Assembly (NCBI RefSeq): GCF_000006405.1 | Contig: NW_003216737.1 | Span: 216,758 to 278,518 of the forward strand | Direction: 5' to 3' | DNA: 61,761 bases | DNA from: Perkinsus marinus ATCC 50983 | Taxonomy: Eukaryota > Perkinsozoa > Perkinsida > Perkinsidae | Shown here: in pieces, positions 24,558 to 33,440 of the stretch | How the letters are laid out: the number at the start of each line of letters is the position of its first letter | How positions within the stretch are numbered: the stretch's first letter is position 1 | Position numbers and translations under genes: made by a program | The notes under the pieces: model-generated | Databases searched by the model: none | What the model saw: only the letters and a program-made list of their open reading frames with translations | What the model was told of the DNA's origin: nothing

Positions 24558-24878
24558 AGTTGAACGCAACACAGACTGAACATTACTGGAGGACATAAAT
24601 TGAGAGGAAATTAAGGACATACAAGTTGTATATATTATTAGTGAATAATGATGGCAATGTTCCTAGCGAAACGCTAGGGGACAAAAATCCTTTGTGTATG
24701 CGTACAACACAAAGGAAAACTGCTTCGCTCAACGCCACGGAACAACTGTCCCAATCACTGCCGGGATCGGCTCCGGATACCGGTCTCGAGCCTATTGGCA
24801 ACCTATTATGTGTTCTGGCATAAACGAGCTAGTGGCACAATGGCAAAGTGTGTCATCATGTTTCCACTACTTTCCACT
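24558..24878 (-). repeat. 3' LTR, 321 bp
   Basis: Reading on the minus strand, begins AGTGGA and ends TTCAACT, so the termini are AGT...ACT rather than TG...CA. Direct repeat of 29241-29561 at about 99% identity. Confidence 0.9.
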
Positions 24879-24912
24879 CCCCCCCCCCCCCCAACCCCTC
24901 CCCTTTTTTTTG
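24879..24912 (-). promoter_or_regulatory. Polypurine tract of LTR element
   Basis: On the minus strand an A run, then ggggagggg, then about 14 G, directly adjoining the first base of the 3' LTR. This is the expected primer site for second-strand synthesis and it confirms the LTR boundary. Confidence 0.8.
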
Positions 24913-25088
24913 CTTGACTGAAGATACGAACTCATACAGAAACACAGGGTGTGAGGACGGACAGAGGTGAGAGGACGCGTCAGTCTCGATGAAAGCAGAG
25001 GGTTCTGTCTGAAGACTAAGTCGTGAGACAGGAGTCGTTCATGTGAGAACTACTAGCCTTATCGAGACAAAGACGTTCATCACGCGTC

Positions 25089-28000
25089 TTATGCTTGGTC
25101 CGATTTTCCCCCAATCGGAGACAATAGTTTTATGTCTTTTAAATCATATTTGCCCGGATGGTCCTTCAAGATATAAGTCTTTGGACCAACTCTGGCTTCT
25201 ATAGTTGCATCGAGCCATCTATCAGTGAGTTTATTATTCGGTCTTGGATTCCGATATAATACACCTGTTCCTGGCTCTAGACCCTTTTCCCATTCCGAGG
25301 AAGTTGGCGTGCATAAAACATCCCATTCATCTCTCGTCTCGACGGGTCGATAAGGTTCACATTGTGGTGGAAACCTAAAGACCTTGTCATGAGCGGATAT
25401 ACCACGAAATGGTGTTGTATTATACTTAGCAACTCCTTCACGGATTAGGCGCAGAAATTCTGGCCATCCGATTTCATCGTGAGAGGCGTGTGTTCGTAAG
25501 TACTCATTGAGTGTGCGATGGAATTTTTCCACTTTTCCATTTGTTAGGGACGTATTCTTAGCTGTGGTTAAATGAAGCACGTCATGCTCCAACAAAAATG
25601 CTTCGACTCGTTCGGATACCAAATTCCTTCCAGAATCTGACCATACAACAAGAGGTGTTGTGTGATAGATTTCGAACATGTGAGCAAAAAGTGCTTCCAC
25701 ATCTTCACTGACTGGAGTTCCTTTGGTAGCTTTTGCCAGTGCATATCCAGTTGCACTGTCCACAAGGGTCACTGCAAAAAAGGCTTTGCGACCAGATACT
25801 GTTCGGTAATTACCAACCACATCGATGTGAACTTTATTGAATGGTATTGCGGACTTTCTTACTGCATGCACCTCATCGGGGTCACGTTTCCGCTTCTTTC
25901 CAGTAGTCTGGTCTATGCCGTCAGCGTTTTGATTAGCGTGTGCCTTTCCACGCTTGCACACGTCACACTGATCAACAACTTCTTTGCAAACCTTTCGGAG
26001 TCCTTCCGCACGAACCCATTTATGGAGTCTTTGGTATAACGCTTCAGTTCCCTCATGATCATGATTATCCATCACGAAGTTACGGAGTTGAGAGGATGGA
26101 ATCCATATAGCACCATTTCTACAAGTACTTACGTCTTGCCAGGTTTCTTGCTTTGCTCCCGCTGCCGAAACTTTCGGCGATCTCCTAGATGGTCTTGCCC
26201 ATTTGAGATAACTTGGGATGCGAGAGAGTTTATCAGCAGGATTCTGCTCACTTTGGATATATTGATATATCACATCAATCTTATACAAGGCTAATAAATC
26301 GTCAATCATTTGTAGTCTCACTTCGGCGGCTCCTGATGCCAAGCCTTTTGAAGCCACCCAGTGCTTCGCTTGCTTCTTGGATAGTTGACCTAGTACTGGC
26401 TTGTTATCAACATACATGGTTATCGTCTTTCCATGTGTAATACCTAGTGCTCGGAGCCAAGGGACTACCACATTATTCAAGCCTCTGAGTGCGGCTTCCA
26501 GCTCTACTGTATCAATTGGTCGGATATCTCGTACGTCTCTGAGCCATGACTTGTCTTCTACTAGGTCATTCCCAAAATAGAGGCAAGCTCCAATGGCATC
26601 GGCTGATGCATCCGTGTACAGTTTCCAAGGGGCGTCAGGATCAACGGTGAAGACTCCTGTAGCCGGATCGCCTGCAGCTTGAATATCGTCGTAAAGTTTT
26701 CGAGCTTTGGTAATCAGCGCCTGGTCGAGTAGATCCGTTGACTTTGCGGCAGGATTGCTCAGAACACCGAGCCTTTCTAATGCCCTGGCTGCTGGTGATA
26801 ACCAACCTAGAATAGGAAGATGCGATGATGCGATAGTAGCAACCCATGATCTCAAATTCTTATAGGTTGTTCCTTTCATTGGTTTAATCATCGCACGTCG
26901 TTTCCACATGTTGGTTCCATCCCGCTGTAAGCCTAAAATTCGGGCAGACTCGCTATCCTCTGGATCCTTTGTAGGAAAACCATTCCGATTTAACACGGCC
27001 ACATTTTTTTCAACATAGTCAACTGGAACTCGAATATCATCAACAAATATCTCTATCGAATTTTCGAGTCCAGCTTCCTGCAAGATATACATTATAATCC
27101 GTCTTAGGACCTTAGGGGCTATGTTTACGCCGAAGCCTAATCTATTGAGGCGCACATACCGGGTTTCGCCATTTGGGCCTTCAATGATAAGGCCTTGGTA
27201 ATTGGCACAATCACGCTGCATTTCTATACACAAGTATGCCTTTCGAATATCAATCAATACCCATTTTCCAACACTATGCCCATCTTTAGCTTTACCAGCT
27301 CTCCAACGCCTTATTATGTCTTGACAAGTGACGTGATCATCAGAATTTGGGAATGAAATTATCTGGTTATTCAAGGGCTTATAATCTATGACTGGTCTAC
27401 ATAGCGTAGACACCTTATGTTCTTGAACTGCTGCCATAAGTGTCAATGTTCCATTCAGTTCACAGCGTGGGACTTCTTCAATGAAGCCTTGTTTTTCCCA
27501 ATTCTCTAGCTCTTTTCGCCAGAGGTCTAGCTGTGAATCAGTCAGAGTTTGCATCTGTTTGTGGTACGTAGCAGGCCGGAAAACTCGTGGTGGAGGTGTT
27601 TTAGTTGTCCATTTCCATTGTACTCTCCACCTCGAGTTTCCATCTGATCCCGTTAGACGTACTGCCCTGAAATCAGTATCTTCTATGACGGCTGTTTGTT
27701 TGAAGCCATCATTTGATAGAACGTCTTGGCTATTTACGGCAACCGCCGCTGCTATGCTTGATTGTTTAAGACCTTGTTCTACGGTCACTTCATTAGTATT
27801 GGACTTTGTGATTACGACCGGTGCATGCTTTCGTATCCAATCACAGCCCAGTATCACATCAACACTGTAATTCCCAACCTTGATTAGGTGATCGGTCTTT
27901 GCTACCAACACTTCCATGTGCTTCACATCGGATGGATCACAACTCAACACATAGGAAGGGATATTATGAACATCACAGTATTGTGGGCCTTTGATTGTTG

Positions 28001-29279
28001 ATATGGCGACTGACTGCCGCACCACTGGAATTTCATCACCATAGATCTTCTCTAGGGCTGTTTGGGCGATGATTGTGTCGCTTGACCCTGAATCGACAAG
28101 ACATGTTAAACCATATTCATGCTCAATCAATAGGGGAACCGACGAGCTGATAGGGTGAAATCTCTCTCCGAGGTTGCTTACCTTTAATAGCATTCTTGCT
28201 CTTGCCAAGTCCCTGCATGTTTCAATCGTATGGTTATGTCGGTGACAAAAGTCACAATGAACCTTGTCTTTATTTAAGTCAGCTTGCTTGAAAAAGTGGT
28301 TGCTTCTTCTCCCTTTTCCCTTGCCTCGTCCTTTACCGCCCTTGCCAATACTCCGACGGACACCCGGAGCAGCAACACGTGCTTCCGCGTTGCTGTCAAA
28401 ATACAGTCTGGCCTTTTCCAGAACCTGCTCGAATGTTAAAGTCGGGTCAAGGCAGAACGGTTTGATCGAAGCACTTGCTGGGAAGTTATGAGGCAATCCG
28501 CGATAGAAGAATATCTTCTTCCATTCGCCCTGACATTCCCGATGAGTATTGGGACATGTTTGCCTCACCAGTCGATTAATAGCAGTAGCATACTCGTCAA
28601 CAGTGTCATAGTTGGTGAAGCTAATATCACACAAGTTGTTGATCGCTCGATCAGGACTTTTGCCAAACCTTTTTCGTAGTTCGGAGCGAACACGGGCCAA
28701 ATAACCTTTCTGTTGTGGATCTGTCTTAGGATCACCAGGCCGGACCATAAGAACAGCTTGGTATGCGTCACCCGAAACGGATAGGCGCAAAAGCAAGGCT
28801 TGATCATGATAGTTGAGATTAAACCCGTCTGGCCCTGCAATCATGTCAAGCTTATCAAGCCACTCTTCAACATCTTCTTTTGGAGTACCAGAGAATTTAA
28901 CTACATTCTTACGGAGTTCAGACATCCGTTGGCCTTGCCGTCGATCACTCCTAAGGGTTGATTTTGGCTGGTCATCAAAGGTTTGTGGTATCTTGGGGAA
29001 CGAGTTCAAGTCTCGATTTCCTCCATCAAGATTCACACCAAAATTGCCTTCTTGAGTGGGCTGTTCCTGCCCCTGGTCTACCCCGGGAGCTTCTTCATAT
29101 GTCCTGGGAATTGGATCAGCGTTTTCCAACTCTCCATCAGGACGAATCTCCTCAGACACGTCCGAGGGTTCCTGAATACCATCCATACGGATGATATCGG
29201 AAAGAGTCATGTTCAGACGATCGACTGGAGTCTGGGCACCAGTTGAACGCAACACAGACTGAACATTACTGGAGGACAT
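25089..29279 (-). CDS. Gag-Pol polyprotein of LTR retrotransposon
   Basis: 1396 codons, one open frame. Parts in order: gag with a central helical region; a CX2CX4HX4C zinc knuckle; an aspartic protease (LVDSGSSDT); reverse transcriptase (IDIRKAY, then FVDD); RNase H (YTDASADAIG); integrase with an HHCC-type zinc region and D, D, E residues in HIDVVG, WSDSGRN and GKVEKFH; then a C-terminal beta-barrel. Gag and Pol are fused in one frame, so no frameshift or stop read-through is required. The start codon lies inside the 5' LTR, so the first dozen residues are LTR-encoded and the primer-binding site is translated. It looks whole. Confidence 0.9.
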   Translation of the reverse strand: MSSSNVQSVLRSTGAQTPVDRLNMTLSDIIRMDGIQEPSDVSEEIRPDGELENADPIPRTYEEAPGVDQGQEQPTQEGNFGVNLDGGNRDLNSFPKIPQTFDDQPKSTLRSDRRQGQRMSELRKNVVKFSGTPKEDVEEWLDKLDMIAGPDGFNLNYHDQALLLRLSVSGDAYQAVLMVRPGDPKTDPQQKGYLARVRSELRKRFGKSPDRAINNLCDISFTNYDTVDEYATAINRLVRQTCPNTHRECQGEWKKIFFYRGLPHNFPASASIKPFCLDPTLTFEQVLEKARLYFDSNAEARVAAPGVRRSIGKGGKGRGKGKGRRSNHFFKQADLNKDKVHCDFCHRHNHTIETCRDLARARMLLKVSNLGERFHPISSSVPLLIEHEYGLTCLVDSGSSDTIIAQTALEKIYGDEIPVVRQSVAISTIKGPQYCDVHNIPSYVLSCDPSDVKHMEVLVAKTDHLIKVGNYSVDVILGCDWIRKHAPVVITKSNTNEVTVEQGLKQSSIAAAVAVNSQDVLSNDGFKQTAVIEDTDFRAVRLTGSDGNSRWRVQWKWTTKTPPPRVFRPATYHKQMQTLTDSQLDLWRKELENWEKQGFIEEVPRCELNGTLTLMAAVQEHKVSTLCRPVIDYKPLNNQIISFPNSDDHVTCQDIIRRWRAGKAKDGHSVGKWVLIDIRKAYLCIEMQRDCANYQGLIIEGPNGETRYVRLNRLGFGVNIAPKVLRRIIMYILQEAGLENSIEIFVDDIRVPVDYVEKNVAVLNRNGFPTKDPEDSESARILGLQRDGTNMWKRRAMIKPMKGTTYKNLRSWVATIASSHLPILGWLSPAARALERLGVLSNPAAKSTDLLDQALITKARKLYDDIQAAGDPATGVFTVDPDAPWKLYTDASADAIGACLYFGNDLVEDKSWLRDVRDIRPIDTVELEAALRGLNNVVVPWLRALGITHGKTITMYVDNKPVLGQLSKKQAKHWVASKGLASGAAEVRLQMIDDLLALYKIDVIYQYIQSEQNPADKLSRIPSYLKWARPSRRSPKVSAAGAKQETWQDVSTCRNGAIWIPSSQLRNFVMDNHDHEGTEALYQRLHKWVRAEGLRKVCKEVVDQCDVCKRGKAHANQNADGIDQTTGKKRKRDPDEVHAVRKSAIPFNKVHIDVVGNYRTVSGRKAFFAVTLVDSATGYALAKATKGTPVSEDVEALFAHMFEIYHTTPLVVWSDSGRNLVSERVEAFLLEHDVLHLTTAKNTSLTNGKVEKFHRTLNEYLRTHASHDEIGWPEFLRLIREGVAKYNTTPFRGISAHDKVFRFPPQCEPYRPVETRDEWDVLCTPTSSEWEKGLEPGTGVLYRNPRPNNKLTDRWLDATIEARVGPKTYILKDHPGKYDLKDIKLLSPIGGKSDQA
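29222..29241 (-). promoter_or_regulatory. Primer-binding site inside the ORF
   Basis: On the minus strand the LTR end is followed at once by TGGTGCCCAGACTCC, starting with the TGG that pairs with the CCA end of a tRNA. It is read as part of the polyprotein (TGAQTP). Which tRNA is used cannot be told from this window. Confidence 0.7.
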
Positions 29280-29561
29280 AAATTGAGAGGAAATTAAGGA
29301 AATACAAGTTGTATATATTATTAGTGAATAATGATGGCAATGTTCCTAGCGAAACGCTAGGGGACAAAAATCCTTTGTGTATGGGTACAACACAAAGGAA
29401 AACTGCTTCGCTCAACGCCACGGAACAACTGTCCCAATCACTGCCGGGATCGGCTCCGGATACCGGTCTCGAGCCTATTGGCAACCGATTATGTGTTCTG
29501 GCATAAACGAGCTAGTGGCACAATGGCAAAGTGTGTCATCATGTTTCCACTACTCTCCACT
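29241..29561 (-). repeat. 5' LTR, 321 bp
   Basis: Direct repeat of the 3' LTR. It contains the ATG of the polyprotein (29279) 39 bp before its inner edge. Transcription must therefore begin upstream of that point within the LTR. Confidence 0.9.
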
Positions 29562-29566
29562 AATAA

Positions 29567-30505
29567 TGATAATTATATTTTGCATGTACAACATCCACTA
29601 TCAGTGAACGAACATACTCCCTCGGACGCAGCAGCCATTGATGTTGATCGTTAGCCGCCACCGCGTCAGTAGCACCAGTACACAGCCATGCATCATTCAC
29701 ACGTTTTTCTGACCGCAGTTCTTCACCCACCGGCATTAGACGGTCAGAATGTAATGCCACACATCAAACGAGACATCTAGCTTGCCAACGTTTTGATATG
29801 GTTTCGGGGAGTCCAATGGACTCAGTCCATCTTGGCGAACACCCATTGGCTGCTCAGAATAGTCCAACGACGTAATAACAGCATCTCTCACTGGTCGTAG
29901 TGGAAGGCTTAACCCATGAGAATCCTTCATCTCGACTAATCCAAACGTCGGAAGTGCCGACGTTCCGACTCGGAACTGCACTGATCGACATCGTTACTCG
30001 GCTCACCCATGCCTACACGGAGAAACCATCGCGTCTATCTAATGTCGATCCTTCTTACCACCTTGAGTGGTTGTTATTTCACCACCGCATAAAACTAGCA
30101 TACCGCTCGGATTGTGCTGAACGACAGCCATTCCTCCTCGGAAACAAAAGTCTCTATCTAGCGTTATCTGAATACCATCAAATCACGGAATACTAAAGCC
30201 TGTCGGGCCTACCTCTTTCCACGACACTCCGACATCATCTGACCTCCGGACTAGAAAGGAATCCTGTCATAGTAGTGCCACCGACCATGGTCATCGCCTG
30301 TCCGCCTAGCATACCAAGCGTACCCTCAACAATACACATTCGAAGGGGACTTTGTTATACTGCTCCAAGAATCCATCCATCATCTTCTGTTTGATCTGAG
30401 TTTCTGATCTCTGTTCATTAACGTCTCCAAGGAACCCTTTCAATTTCGTTCTAAGCCTGCCAAGAAGGAAAATCGTTACAACGATCAAGAATACCGAGAA
30501 AACTA
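29567..30505 (-). pseudogene. Kelch/BNR-like propeller gene, partial, with microintrons
   Basis: Exons on the minus strand: about 30505-30324, 30263-30213, 30167-30059, 29975-29892, 29849 to about 29567. Introns 30323-30264 (60 bp), 30212-30168 (45), 30058-29976 (83) and 29891-29850 (42) all have GT-AG ends, and joining keeps one frame. The protein has a membrane span (CLVFSVFLIVVTIFLLG), then repeats of the form D-V-W-x-S-x-D-x-G-x-S-W (RRSDDVGVSW, SDVWISRDEGFSW, NDAWLC) alternating with GMLVLCGG-type strands. This is the pattern of kelch-like propellers with BNR-style turns. One in-frame TGA (29764-29766) interrupts the last exon, which ends at the LTR element. The 5' end is not found, and a preceding acceptor (atcag) near 30506 suggests more exons. 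Function unknown. Confidence 0.55.
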
Positions 30506-30909
30506 AGCAATACGCCTGATATCAAGGTTTGATGATCAAAACTTGTGCAGAAGTTGAATACATTGCGACCATTGTAACGTCATTGAGGAATCCTCGATGA
30601 CGTCCTATCCTTCTGTCCTAAACGGACAGAGGGAACCGGAATGACTATACAATAGAGAATTTCCCGTAGATTCAGTATCTGTAATTATTCAATTAGAACT
30701 ATATCACAAAAACCAGTCACTCGTGAGGAGTATTTTCAGAGTGTTACTGAGATGGAGTTCTCCTCAGCGGTCTTCTTCCTTTCCTCTTCCATCGCTGCAC
30801 ATTCTTCCTTGAAATCGCTCATCACATTAGTAATAGTTTTCTGCTATTTTTCTTGCTTTTCGTGTACATCTATAACAACAACGATGTACTCATAGACTGT
30901 TACAGTCTC
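30506..30909. other. No gene assigned
   Basis: Could hold upstream exons of the kelch-like gene (minus strand), but none is recognised. Confidence 0.2.
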
Positions 30910-30964
30910 ATTGTATCACCATCCCAAGAGCGATACAGTATCGCTCTTGGGATGGTGATACAAT
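30910..30964. repeat. Perfect 26-bp hairpin, 3-base loop
   Basis: Arms 30910-30935 and 30939-30964 are exact complements (attgtatcaccatcccaaga.. and its complement) around the loop cag. This is the longest perfect hairpin seen in the window. No gene ends nearby, so a terminator role is not indicated. Confidence 0.9.
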
Positions 30965-31724
30965 CAGCTCTGGTATGGGCTGAACAGAATATGATAGATG
31001 ATAGGGGTTCCGGGAAAAGGCGGGGTATATTTAAATTCTGTTTGCGGTATATGTCAGGTTATGTGTCTCGCAGTGCATTCGGCGGTCTATCACAAACGTG
31101 AAGTAATCGTCGTCGCCTCCTCCCAGACTTTGTAACGCCTTGCACAGTTTCTCATTCATCACCGTTACATTGGCCAGATCATGCACGACTGACAAGAATG
31201 ATATCTCGGGAAAAAACAGTGTTGGAATATATGTTCGGTTTCCTAGCTGAGCTCAAGAGTTTCCTCAATATTATAGAAGATCACATACGAATTTGGGTAG
31301 AAGTGTGCAGAAACCGACAAGAACGTCCCTAGGTTTCCTCGGAATTTCGATATGGAAACGATTTGCTACCGACACATGTTGTCAACTATGTGCATATTCT
31401 CCCACACACTGGTCATAGAATAAGTACGATGGACTGAAAGGGGAACAATAGACCTCGTTCGGAAAATTATAGTAAAAATAACCGGCGTTTGCTCCGAAAA
31501 ACATGAACAAGAAGTCTTGAGAAGGCTCATATGCACTTCAGTGAACTCTCTCGGGCCGAGAGTCTCGGCCGCACGGCCAAGAAGAAAATATGAACTCCCT
31601 CGCATTTTCTCACTTTTTCGGCTTTTTCTCACTTTATCAAATCACCTTAGGCAATAACCCCGGGTTGGGTCCAGTGGATGAGCCTCAGCATCAGTATAAC
31701 ATATCGTTCATGAGTAGTATTCTC
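30965..31724. other. No gene seen
   Basis: Short frames only. A small palindrome (ggccgag-agt-ctcggcc) lies near 31554-31570. Confidence 0.3.
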
Positions 31725-31927
31725 AGTTGTTGTATTGGCCATAGGTGAGTTAGGCACATGTTTGTGGTCTGTCTGGACCTACTGGTTACAATAGCATCAG
31801 GATTCCTTCAGAAACTATCTATCATTCCCGAAAAGGCAGGTATTATTCTCCAAAATAATTCCTTTCTTTCCTTCCTTGTGAAAATTCCCGGGAATAATAG
31901 GAATAATCCCCCCACTTTCAGCCATCC
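31725..31927 (+). repeat. Dispersed repeat R1, copy B
   Basis: Matches copies A and C from 'gagttaggcacatgtttgtgg' through 'cccgaaaaggcaggtatta' to the shared 3' end 'actttcagccatcc'. It is closer to copy C than to copy A in the 'tggttacaatagcatcagga' part, so B and C are the younger pair. Confidence 0.7.
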
Positions 31928-32209
31928 TGACGATGGACAATAGTATGACTAGCTTCACATATATACTACGACTACTTACATTATCACTCGGTTGTACTAT
32001 TGCATTATCATCATATATCAGTAGTAGTGTTACCTGTAATATTCTCCTACTAGTTCTACCTCAACTGTACTCCTTGTTCATTGTGCTTCAAAACTCGTAC
32101 AATAATCATTCTTCTGCTATTTTTGTACGGTTTCCAATAGTATTTACGGCTTGTATAGGAACAAGAAAAACAAACCGTTCTCAGAGACATGTCAATCGGA
32201 CATGGGTTA

Positions 32210-32257
32210 TATGATACGAGTCGTATCATACTATATCGTATGATACGTATCATACGA
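32210..32257. repeat. Two adjacent palindromes
   Basis: 32210-32230 has 10-bp arms around one base (tatgatacga-g-tcgtatcata). 32236-32257 is a perfect 22-bp palindrome made of the same word (tcgtatgatac/gtatcatacga). The shared word suggests one unit was duplicated in inverted form. Confidence 0.85.
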
Positions 32258-32259
32258 CT

Positions 32260-33440
32260 ATTCTCATACCACATTTTCTCCAGATTATCTAGTTAATCTT
32301 TTGCTGGAATAGATCTCATTCTATATCAAAGGATGCACCAACGATAAGTGGTTCCTTCGACCGACATTTATCCTTCAGAGCTCTTTCCTCAGCATGCAAC
32401 TTCTCACCGTAGCTTGTTCCCTCAATGCTTCTCTCACTATTTGACACAGTTTATTGCCTATCAAGCTACAATAGCACTTTTGGCAATATCATAATAGCTT
32501 CAAGATGGATTGAGTAATTGCTGACGTCTACGCCGTCTCATCTAAGCAAGTTCAATGAACTAAGATTCAGATTAAGATCGAGATTCAATATACATTGAAT
32601 CCTAATCGAGTATTCAGCTGAAAATATACGTACATCGATTACGGATACGCGAGAGTGAATGATGTGCGATCAACCATAGAGAAAGTAATTTGACCGCAGA
32701 TATTGATGCAATATATTGCTGAATTCTGGTATCAGAAAGTATCCAATAAATACTCTACATTCGATACGGGACATTGACAGTTTAGATAAAGCGTAAAACT
32801 ATACGCACTTTCATCACATAGTTCATTCTCCTTGGGAACACATTAGCAAATAATTTGTGGTAATAAGTATTGTAGTATTGTCGCATTGTAAATAAGTATT
32901 GGTCTCGAAATCCCGGATGCTGGCGTTTCTGGAGGCGCTGAATGTAACGTTGAGACCAACGTTGAATCAAATCATAGTTGCATACATACAGTTACGAGTT
33001 GAGCCGTAAACCCGGAAACGGGCGCATTTCCATACCGGGTATGATACCTATATTAGAGAAGTGATTGAGGTGATTATTATCTCAAGAGATCTGAAGAGCC
33101 GGAATAAGGAGGAGCACAAAGCGAAGCATGGGGGGTTCGTCACATACTCAACCACATCCCGTACGATACTAGTAACTCGATAAGCATGAGTCGGGTAGTA
33201 CATGCTGATAAGGAGAGTCGGAAAGGACTAAATATGCGACTTGTCATTTTTTGAACAATGTCCAGATGACTTCTGTTGAAAAGTTCCAACAATCAGCTGT
33301 TCATTCACATCCAACAAACACGAAACGAATATAAGCCTTTATGCTGCCAAAGAGAAAAATGACTACGAACGAAAGAAAATCGTCCTGATTTGAATGAGAT
33401 GTGTTTCATCCAGTTCACATCTACAATGGAGGAGATCCAC
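32260..33440. other. No gene seen
   Basis: AT-rich intergenic DNA downstream of the cathepsin gene, with no recognisable feature. Confidence 0.3.

Larger units (their letters stand above)
24553..29566 (-). mobile_element. Young, whole-looking LTR retrotransposon
   Basis: The element proper is 24558-29561, flanked on both sides by the 5-bp direct duplication aataa (24553-24557 and 29562-29566). Two 321-bp LTRs differ at about four positions (~1%), so the insertion is young. It contains one long open frame with gag, protease, reverse transcriptase, RNase H and integrase in the Ty3/Gypsy order (BEL has the same order and is not fully excluded). A primer-binding site and a polypurine tract lie exactly against the LTRs. 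It looks whole. It sits immediately 3' of the kelch-like host gene, on the same strand. Confidence 0.9.

Noticed and set aside
24626-24823. 65-codon ORF repeated in both LTRs
   Set aside because: It is antisense within the LTR and present only because the LTR is duplicated.
29736-29981. 81-codon minus-strand ORF taken as a gene of its own
   Set aside because: Its frame conflicts with the D-V-W-x-S-x-D-x-G-x-S-W kelch-like frame across the same bases, which joins to its neighbours by GT-AG introns.
29567-30505. First read as a multiply frameshifted pseudogene
   Set aside because: Four of the apparent frame changes are explained by short introns of the same size class as in the cathepsin gene; only one in-frame TGA remains.
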